Positions 6,876-13,144 of a DNA stretch of 15,754 nt are shown here, piece after piece (positions within the stretch are counted from its first letter, which is position 1; each line of letters begins with the position of its first letter). Origin of the DNA: Methanobacteriota archaeon (lineage in GTDB: Archaea > Thermoplasmatota > Poseidoniia > Poseidoniales > Thalassarchaeaceae); assembly GCA_002728565.1 (NCBI GenBank), contig PBUX01000067.1, positions 1 to 15,754 of the forward strand. Direction: 5' to 3'. The notes below the pieces were generated by a model, which was not told the origin of the DNA, searched no databases, and saw nothing but the letters and a program-made list of their open reading frames with translations. The translations under genes and the position numbers were made by a program.

Positions 6876-8165
6876 ATGCCTATTCCATATAACCTTGCGG
6901 CAGAGATCGCGCGACGACTGAGTAAAGGTGCAGATGTTGCCGATCTCAAGGATGCTCTCGCACCCACTTCACATGAAGAGCGTCCAGTTTCGCCATCGGT
7001 GCCTGCGCGAGGTGAGACTACCGATGAAGCGGTACGGAAGAGGGTTGAGTTTCTCGAAGAGTTTGCTGGTCCCTTACCCCATCTTTCAGGGGAAGCTCCA
7101 CAACCGGGAGCGGAGGAACTGGCCGGAAACATCGAGAACTTAATTGGGATGACGTCCATCCCCACTGGAGTTGCAGGCCCCTTGCGCATCAACGGCCTCC
7201 ATGCACATGGAGATTTCTATGTTCCCATGGCGACGTCGGAAGGGGCGTTGGTGGCTAGCTATTCCAGGGGAGCGAAAATTGTGACGCTTGCGGGTGGGGC
7301 CTCATGCCTGACTACAGTTGAGCAGGTTCAGAGAGCACCTGGCTTCGTATTCGATACGATGGCTGAAGCAATACAGTTCACTGCCTGGTTAGTTGGAGAA
7401 TTTGAACGAATACGTGAGGTTGCTGAGAGCACCACCCAACACGGTAGACTGGTAAACATGCGTGTGCAACCCCAAGCCAACTTCGTCTACTTGATTCTGG
7501 ACTTCTATCCTGGAGATGCAGCTGGGCAGAATATGGTAACCTTTGCGGCACAGGCTGCATGTGAAGATCTGGTCCAGCGTACCCCTATAGTGCCGCGACA
7601 GTGGGTGATTGATTCGAATATGTCGGGGGATAAGAAGGGTACATCACTAAGTTTCTTCGACACTCGAGGACGACACACCACGGCCGAGGTGACGATCCCT
7701 CGAGCGCTAGTTAAGGAACGCCTCAGGACTACACCGGAACGGATTGGGGATGCCTGGCGCATGGGTGTAATTGGAGGCATCCAAACGGGTTCGATTGGCG
7801 TAAGTGGACACGTGGCGAACGCGGTTGCCGCAGTTTTTCTGGCGTGCGGACAAGATGTTGCTTGTGTGAGCGAGGCTAGCACGGCGTTACACCGTATGGA
7901 AGCGACTGAAAAGGGTGATCTTTATGCCTGTGTGACTATGCCCAATCTGATCCTGGGCACGGTGGGCGGCGGTACCCGCCTACCAACAGCGACTGAGTCG
8001 CTGCGCATTCTCGGATGCTTAGGGGATGACGGTGCAGCTAAGCTTTCAGAAATCACGGCGGGCCTGGCACTAGCTGGGGAAATTTCAATCATGGCTGCAA
8101 TGGCTACAGGCGAATTCGCTCAAGCTCATCAGGCTTTGGGACGTCCGAAGCAAAACTCAGAATGA
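6876..8165 (+). CDS. Hydroxymethylglutaryl-CoA reductase, class I type
   Basis: This 429-residue enzyme reduces HMG-CoA to mevalonate with NAD(P)H, the committed step of the mevalonate pathway. All four catalytic residues are visible: Glu122 in ATSEGALVAS, Lys253 in NMSGDKKG (248-255), Asp327 in CGQD (324-327) and His418 in AQAHQALGR. The stretches GTVGGGTRLPTATES and LAGEISIMAAMATGEFA are characteristic of class I (eukaryote/archaea-like) reductases and suggest NADPH use. There is no membrane domain, as in soluble archaeal and bacterial forms. A strong AAGGAGG (6866-6872) lies only three bases before the ATG, a short spacing that may lower translation. A 36-base gap follows the GNAT gene, the largest break inside the operon, so an internal promoter is possible. 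No other mevalonate gene is in the window. Confidence 0.95.
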   Translation: MPIPYNLAAEIARRLSKGADVADLKDALAPTSHEERPVSPSVPARGETTDEAVRKRVEFLEEFAGPLPHLSGEAPQPGAEELAGNIENLIGMTSIPTGVAGPLRINGLHAHGDFYVPMATSEGALVASYSRGAKIVTLAGGASCLTTVEQVQRAPGFVFDTMAEAIQFTAWLVGEFERIREVAESTTQHGRLVNMRVQPQANFVYLILDFYPGDAAGQNMVTFAAQAACEDLVQRTPIVPRQWVIDSNMSGDKKGTSLSFFDTRGRHTTAEVTIPRALVKERLRTTPERIGDAWRMGVIGGIQTGSIGVSGHVANAVAAVFLACGQDVACVSEASTALHRMEATEKGDLYACVTMPNLILGTVGGGTRLPTATESLRILGCLGDDGAAKLSEITAGLALAGEISIMAAMATGEFAQAHQALGRPKQNSE

Positions 8166-8178
8166 TGAGGATTTTACG

Positions 8179-9300
8179 ATGAACAGTGATACTAAAGTAG
8201 GCTCTGATAGACCCATTGAGGAGCGGGCAGCTTTTGACGCCATTCGCTACGGTAGCGTATGGGAAGATGCTGATGTGTTGTGCGAGGCCCTTGCTCCCGT
8301 TGCAAAAGGTGGACGCCTGCTAACCATTGCCTCCTCTGGAGACAATGCTCTGGCGCTCCTCACGCTCGACCCTGCCGAAGTGGTCGCTGTTGACCTGAGT
8401 CCAGCCCAACTAGCCTGTGTCTCGATTCGGGTGGCTGCCTTCTCTGAATTGGAAGATGAAGCCCTCCTAGACTTCCTTGGCGTAACTCCCTCGGCGAACC
8501 GAGAAGAGACGTACAAGAGTCTTAGAACCGTAATGCCAGACTATGCACGTGCCTTCTGGGACGCACATCTTGATTTGGTGCGGGAGGGAGTGATTCACGC
8601 CGGAAAATTCGAGGCTTACTTCTCCATGTTCCGCAGAAGGCTCCTGCCACTGATACATCCTAAGCGCCGTGTGGAAGGCTTGCTTCAGCCACGCTCCCCG
8701 GAAGAGAGAAGACGCTTCTATAGTGAGGTTTGGGACACTTGGCGCTGGCGATTCTTTTTCAGGCTCTTCTTCAATCGTTGGGTTTGTGGCCGCTTGGGTC
8801 GGGATCCAGCGTTTTTTGAACACGTTGAAGGCCCCATAGCCACTAGAATGCTTGCCCGCACAAAGCACGCGTTCAGCGAGCTACCCACTGACACAAATCC
8901 GTACCTAACCTATGTCATGACCGGGAACTATAGATCTGGTGCACTTCCACGCTATTTGCGCCCCGAACACCGGGGAATTGTTCGCGAACGAATCTCCCGA
9001 ATTCGTACATTACTCGGTCCAGCAGAAAAAGCCGAAGGGCCTTTCGATGGGTTCAATCTTTCGGACATCTTTGAATATATGAGTTCGACGGAACATGAGC
9101 GTGTTTACACAGCACTGTTGGATTCTGCAGTACCCTGTGCACGTCTTGCCTACTGGAATCTCTTTGTGCCTCGTACGGCTCCACTTGCATTGAGAGACCG
9201 TTCCGGGCCACTACTGGAGCTTTCCAAAAACCTGCATTCTAAGGATCTTGCGTGGTTCTACCAGTCATTCCATGTCGATGAGGTGTCTGATGTTGGGTGA
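8179..9300 (+). CDS. BtaA-like S-adenosylmethionine:diacylglycerol 3-amino-3-carboxypropyl transferase (DUF3419)
   Basis: This 373-residue protein belongs to the DUF3419/BtaA family. BtaA moves the 3-amino-3-carboxypropyl group of S-adenosylmethionine onto diacylglycerol to make diacylglyceryl-homoserine, the first step of betaine lipid synthesis. Visible family features are YGSVWEDADVL near residues 23-33, the nucleotide-binding LLTIASSGDNAL at 47-58, and the strand-end acidic motif VVAVDLSPAQLAC at 68-80. It also has the FNLSDIFEYM stretch in the C-terminal half. The protein looks slightly shorter than BtaA proteins I remember (about 400). No BtaB N-methyltransferase is next to it, so the head group may stay unmethylated or be changed otherwise. 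The start has GAGGA-like pairing at 8166-8171 and lies 13 bases after the HMG-CoA reductase stop. The acceptor may be diacylglycerol or a prenylated lipid. Confidence 0.85.
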   Translation: MNSDTKVGSDRPIEERAAFDAIRYGSVWEDADVLCEALAPVAKGGRLLTIASSGDNALALLTLDPAEVVAVDLSPAQLACVSIRVAAFSELEDEALLDFLGVTPSANREETYKSLRTVMPDYARAFWDAHLDLVREGVIHAGKFEAYFSMFRRRLLPLIHPKRRVEGLLQPRSPEERRRFYSEVWDTWRWRFFFRLFFNRWVCGRLGRDPAFFEHVEGPIATRMLARTKHAFSELPTDTNPYLTYVMTGNYRSGALPRYLRPEHRGIVRERISRIRTLLGPAEKAEGPFDGFNLSDIFEYMSSTEHERVYTALLDSAVPCARLAYWNLFVPRTAPLALRDRSGPLLELSKNLHSKDLAWFYQSFHVDEVSDVG

Positions 9301-10669
9301 ACTTGTTAGGGCGTTATTAGTCGGGGCAAGCTTCCTTCTGATCTTTGGCCTTGCTGAGCTTTGGAGAAAATTTGGGCACCCCTCCGTGGAACTCAGCAGA
9401 AAGTCGGTACACTTCACAGGGGGGCTTATAGTACTGGCATTTCCTTGGATTTTCGACAGCCGATGGACTGTAATTGGCCTAGTTGCGGTGTTCGCTTTCT
9501 TGATATGGGGCAAAGAGAAAGTTGGCCTTCTCAAAAGTATACATGGTGTGACAAGGAATACTGAAGGAGGACTGTTTTATCCGCTTGCAGTGGGTCTTCT
9601 GTTTGTCCTGGCATACGATAATCCCTCATTCTATTTAGCTGCCGCTCTGACACTGATTGTGTCCGATGCAGCAGCTGCAATTCTGGGTACCCGTTACGGT
9701 ACAACAACCTACTCGGTGGAGGAGGATCGTCGTTCGCTTGAAGGCTCGGTATCCTTTTTCGTGATTACGTTTCTGGTAGTGCACCTCCCGCTGCTCCTAA
9801 TGACCGACATCGATCCTGCAGTAAGCGTAATTTTGGCGTTATTAGTTTCAATCGTCGTCACACTTCTTGAGGGAGTGAGTCTCCGTGGTTCTGACAACGT
9901 CATTGTACCGATGGCAACCTTTTACCTTTTGATACGATTCGCATCAGATGATTCTGGTATAATTGCTGCCCATCTTTTAACACTGCTCGCAATTTTGGCC
10001 CTTGTGGGTTTGTTCGGCCTGACTTCAAAATTACTGCGCACTAGCGGAGTGATGGCAGCAACACTTTTCTTCTATTCGGTATATCTTTTTGGTGGGCCAG
10101 GGTGGATCGTTGCACCAGCCATCGCCTTCATATCAGTGGTGGCTGTGCGCTATGCTCTGCGTGACAGTGGCATTCGACATGATGCCCAACACCAGGTACT
10201 TGCTACCTTGTACGCAGTCATTGCCCTGCTGGTTATCCTCGTAGTTCATGACGTGCTTCCGCGAGTAATGTCGGGTCCAGACTGGCTATTAAACGGAGAG
10301 GCATTTCAGGCACCGTTTGTGGGTGTAGTTGCGGGACAATTCACTATGATGTTAATCACACAGTTCAGTCCGTTTCAGCCGGGGAGCCGAGAGCCTACAT
10401 CCATTGCTATGACGGCGGGGCTTCTCGGCTTGGCTTTGTGTCTCGTGGCACCATTGGGTCTGGGTTCAACGGGAGAGCTTACTTTAGCATCATTCGGAAC
10501 AGCCACGGCCATCGCGACAGTTGCGACCCTTCTCTACTGGCTTATGAGGAAACTGCCTGGTTGGCCTTCGCGAACGCCATGGAATATGAGGCTTCAAGCT
10601 GTATGCATCATATTCGCCACTCTCGTGGTGATACCTGTTCATTTCTGGATCTTGGGTGGGGGGTCATGA
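9290..10669 (+). CDS. Dolichol/phytol kinase-like membrane protein (VTE5/SEC59 family) with DUF92-like C-terminal half
   Basis: This protein has 459 residues, counted from ATG 9290, and is strongly hydrophobic throughout. Residues 1-225 match the CTP-dependent polyprenol/phytol kinase family: RKSVHFTGG at 37-45, SDAAAAILGTRYG at 125-137 and RSLEGS at 148-153. Such enzymes phosphorylate a long-chain prenyl alcohol in the membrane. From about 240 a second membrane region starts with LLRTSGVMAATLFFYSVYLFGG, which resembles the opening of DUF92/VTE6 proteins (phytyl-phosphate kinases), although their later conserved motifs are not clear. The start is a choice. ATG 9290 overlaps the BtaA-like gene by 11 bases and has GAGGTG at 9280-9285. 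In-frame ATGs at 9278 and 9272 and a TTG at 9248 also exist. Neighbouring HMG-CoA reductase and UbiA genes support a prenyl-phosphate role. Confidence 0.78.
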   Translation: MLGELVRALLVGASFLLIFGLAELWRKFGHPSVELSRKSVHFTGGLIVLAFPWIFDSRWTVIGLVAVFAFLIWGKEKVGLLKSIHGVTRNTEGGLFYPLAVGLLFVLAYDNPSFYLAAALTLIVSDAAAAILGTRYGTTTYSVEEDRRSLEGSVSFFVITFLVVHLPLLLMTDIDPAVSVILALLVSIVVTLLEGVSLRGSDNVIVPMATFYLLIRFASDDSGIIAAHLLTLLAILALVGLFGLTSKLLRTSGVMAATLFFYSVYLFGGPGWIVAPAIAFISVVAVRYALRDSGIRHDAQHQVLATLYAVIALLVILVVHDVLPRVMSGPDWLLNGEAFQAPFVGVVAGQFTMMLITQFSPFQPGSREPTSIAMTAGLLGLALCLVAPLGLGSTGELTLASFGTATAIATVATLLYWLMRKLPGWPSRTPWNMRLQAVCIIFATLVVIPVHFWILGGGS

Positions 10670-10678
10670 TAGAGTATC

Positions 10679-10684
10679 GGAGGG
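10679..10684 (+). promoter_or_regulatory. Ribosome binding site GGAGGG for the RND exporter gene
   Basis: GGAGGG lies seven bases before GTG 10692. It decides between this start and an in-frame GTG at 10656, which overlaps the preceding gene and has no good Shine-Dalgarno. Confidence 0.75.
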
Positions 10685-10691
10685 AGTCATC

Positions 10692-13022
10692 GTGAGTGTA
10701 CACGTCGAGGAATTGTTCCGCCGTCTTTTGGGATATCGCTGGGCTGTATTATCAGTTCACATCGTGCTGTTTATTGCCGGGATCATGGGAGCGAGTAGAG
10801 TACGCGTCGACTACTCAGCTGAACAGTTTTTAGTATTTGGAGGCGATAGCCAGGAGGTATTCGAAGGATACAAGAGCCATTTCCCACGTGAAGACCTTCA
10901 GGTATCGGCGTTTTTAGAGGTTAAGGGTCCTATCTCCGTCGATGAGTACGAAGATCTAAAAAAGTTGGCTGACAGCTTTACTGAAGCTGGGCTGGATCCT
11001 GTGAGATGGATTGGAGGTGCGCAGTTTGTCCAGGAGTCAGTTATAGGTGGTGAATCAACCATCGAAATTGTCCGACTTGAGGATCGGAGTGATGTTTCAG
11101 ATGTCATGTTGAAGGAAATTTTGGAAACGCGACGTGAGCATCCACTGTTTGAGGGGTCACTTTGGAATAAAGATCTCACCGTCTTCGGAGTCCATGGATA
11201 TCTAGATCCTGACAAGAACACTGATTCCCATCGCAGAGAAGTGACGACTGCATTGCAGGCTGTATTAGATGATTTGAAGCCGACATCTGGACGAGTTGTC
11301 CTCAGTGGCCTCCCTGTGTTGCGTACAACAATCCCTCTAGCACTAGAGGCTGACATGTCGAAGCTGTTGGGGATCGGAATCATCGTATCATTTATTCTGT
11401 TGTGGTTGTACTTCAGGAGATTCCTGGTAGCACTGATGTGCTTTGCTGGTGTGGCACCCGCTATTGTTCTGACCCTCGGCCTTATGGGGTATGCTGGACA
11501 GAGTATTTCAGTACTGACCAGTGTTGTTCCGATCGTGATCCTAGTAGTAGCATTATCCGATGCTACTCATCTCGTCGTTGCAACGCGCGAGGCTTGGCTT
11601 GGCGGTCGAACAATGCAAGAGGCGGTGGTGCATACCTTCACCACCCTTTCTCGCTCGTGCTTTTTCACCTCGCTGACTACTTCTCTTGGATTCGTGGGTC
11701 TAGTAGCTACTCGCAACTATCTCTTTGGAGAATTTGGAGTTGTATCCGCTTTGGCCGTGGTCATTGCCTATTTTGTGACGTTAACACTTCTTCCCGTCTT
11801 ACTCTCTTTCGCTAAAGACTTAGGACCCCAGCAGGAGTGGGGCGAGCGTCTGTGGAAAGGTCTTCTCGCACGAGTCGAATCACTCTTACATCTTCCAGTG
11901 ACGTGGCCTACGGCGATATTCGGGCTTCTGCTAGCAGTCGGTGTCGTAGCGGGAAGTCAGCTAAGAGTAGAGGCTTACATAATTGATGATCTAAAGGAGG
12001 AGGACACAATCCTGGAGGATTTGCGCTGGATCGAAGGGGAAGGTTTTGGACTTTTCCAGATCAACGTTTATTTGGCGCACCAAAACGGAGAGGGACATTC
12101 CCCCGAGATGTTACGGTGGATCCAGGAATTTCAGGATTTTGTTGAAGAAGAGCCGGCTGTTCTAGGTTCAGTTGGCCTTCCCCAGATAGTAGATGAATTG
12201 GGTGCGGCTTATGCCGCCCAGTCATTCAGTCTCACTGGCACAGAAGAAATTGGTCCCTTAGGGGCTGGAAATGCAGAGGAAATAAACGAGCTGCTACTAG
12301 GGATGGATGATGAAGCTCTGAACGATGTCTATTTGCGGGATGCTAATGTGGGCCAGGTGATTGTGTTGGTGAAAGACGAGGGTTCTCTGGTGTTGTCTCC
12401 CCTAATGGCTCGAGTAGAACACCGTTTGGAAACCCATCCTCCACCAGCAAGTCAGGCCAAGGCAACTGGCACCGTTAAGTTGACGACGATCTTGTGGGAC
12501 AGACTCGTTTCTTCTTTCTTGCCAGGTATCGCTTTTTCAATCTTCCTGGTTTGGATTGCTTTGTCATGGATGTTTCGATCGATACGTCTTGGATTGCTCG
12601 CGGTTGTGCCCAATCTCGTTCCCCTGATACTGCTTTTAGGCCTTATGGGTCTCGGTGGATTTGATCTCAAACCCTCGACCATCCTCGTCTTTGCCATTGC
12701 ATTTGGAATTGTGGCTGACGACACTATCCATTTTCTGGGAGCCCTCGAACGGAATTTGCGTTCTTCGGATCAAGTTCGCGTTGTATTGTCCCGCACGATT
12801 AGGGAGGTGGGCCCCGCTCTTATACTAGTGACTGTGGTGGTTGTTGCGGGATTCAGCGCACTCACGGCTTCACGCTTTCAGGCGTTATTCCTGATTGGGT
12901 TTCTGACTGCGTCCGCTGCCGTTCTAGCTTTGGTTGCTGACCTGATCGTGTTTCCAGCACTTCTTCGAGTTGTAGCCCACAATCCAACTGGTCGATCTCT
13001 AATAACGAAGAAGTCCAGTTGA
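10692..13022 (+). CDS. RND superfamily exporter, HAE-3/MMPL type
   Basis: This 776-residue protein, from GTG 10692, has the duplicated RND layout. TM1 lies near residues 16-34, a large periplasmic loop follows to about 223, and TMs 2-6 start at about 224. TM7 is at about 405-422 after a soluble linker, a second periplasmic loop follows, and a final TM bundle starts near 605. The fourth-helix motifs of the two halves are visible: VALSDATHLV around 286-295 and GIVADDTIHF around 672-681, with the acidic residues expected for proton coupling. The size and layout match the HAE-3 group (COG1033), which includes HpnN, a hopanoid transporter. As the last gene of a lipid-type operon, it most likely moves the pathway product or an intermediate from the inner membrane toward the periplasm or outer membrane. 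Substrate assignment is inference. Confidence 0.88.
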   Translation: MSVHVEELFRRLLGYRWAVLSVHIVLFIAGIMGASRVRVDYSAEQFLVFGGDSQEVFEGYKSHFPREDLQVSAFLEVKGPISVDEYEDLKKLADSFTEAGLDPVRWIGGAQFVQESVIGGESTIEIVRLEDRSDVSDVMLKEILETRREHPLFEGSLWNKDLTVFGVHGYLDPDKNTDSHRREVTTALQAVLDDLKPTSGRVVLSGLPVLRTTIPLALEADMSKLLGIGIIVSFILLWLYFRRFLVALMCFAGVAPAIVLTLGLMGYAGQSISVLTSVVPIVILVVALSDATHLVVATREAWLGGRTMQEAVVHTFTTLSRSCFFTSLTTSLGFVGLVATRNYLFGEFGVVSALAVVIAYFVTLTLLPVLLSFAKDLGPQQEWGERLWKGLLARVESLLHLPVTWPTAIFGLLLAVGVVAGSQLRVEAYIIDDLKEEDTILEDLRWIEGEGFGLFQINVYLAHQNGEGHSPEMLRWIQEFQDFVEEEPAVLGSVGLPQIVDELGAAYAAQSFSLTGTEEIGPLGAGNAEEINELLLGMDDEALNDVYLRDANVGQVIVLVKDEGSLVLSPLMARVEHRLETHPPPASQAKATGTVKLTTILWDRLVSSFLPGIAFSIFLVWIALSWMFRSIRLGLLAVVPNLVPLILLLGLMGLGGFDLKPSTILVFAIAFGIVADDTIHFLGALERNLRSSDQVRVVLSRTIREVGPALILVTVVVVAGFSALTASRFQALFLIGFLTASAAVLALVADLIVFPALLRVVAHNPTGRSLITKKSS

Positions 13023-13144
13023 GAAATGCAGGATATTTGATGGTTTGTTCTTACAGTGTGTCTAGGTTGCTCCCGATTATCTGTCTTTGGACTGGAATAG
13101 CAAAGGTCTTGCTAGATCAAGCGGATTAAAGGCATACTTCAGTC
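13023..13144 (+). other. Intergenic region between exporter and TPR gene
   Basis: This 122-base gap marks the probable end of the operon. I see no strong GC-rich hairpin followed by a T-run. TTGGAC (13087-13092) followed 17 bases later by TGCTAG is a weak promoter-like pair. TTGCTA (13109-13114) is another weak -35. The downstream ATG has only AAAGG at 13128-13132, 12 bases away, so its ribosome site is poor. Confidence 0.3.

Noticed and set aside
7505..7882. Minus-strand open frame opposite HMG-CoA reductase
   Set aside because: It covers conserved catalytic regions of the plus-strand enzyme and has no recognisable protein features.
9248..9289. TTG-initiated extension of the kinase-like protein
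   Set aside because: The extra residues are polar and unlike the family N-terminus, and they lie within the BtaA-like coding sequence. ATG 9290 with GAGGTG upstream is preferred, although ATG 9278 or 9272 cannot be excluded.
10656..10691. GTG-initiated extension of the RND exporter
   Set aside because: It lacks a Shine-Dalgarno and overlaps the preceding gene. GTG 10692 has GGAGGG at ideal spacing.
10898..11383. Minus-strand 161-codon frame opposite the RND exporter
   Set aside because: It overlaps the first periplasmic loop of a well-supported RND protein and shows no motif or ribosome site.
13023..13144. Intrinsic terminator after the operon
   Set aside because: I looked for a GC-rich hairpin with a following T-run and saw none. 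Termination may be Rho-dependent or may not occur here.
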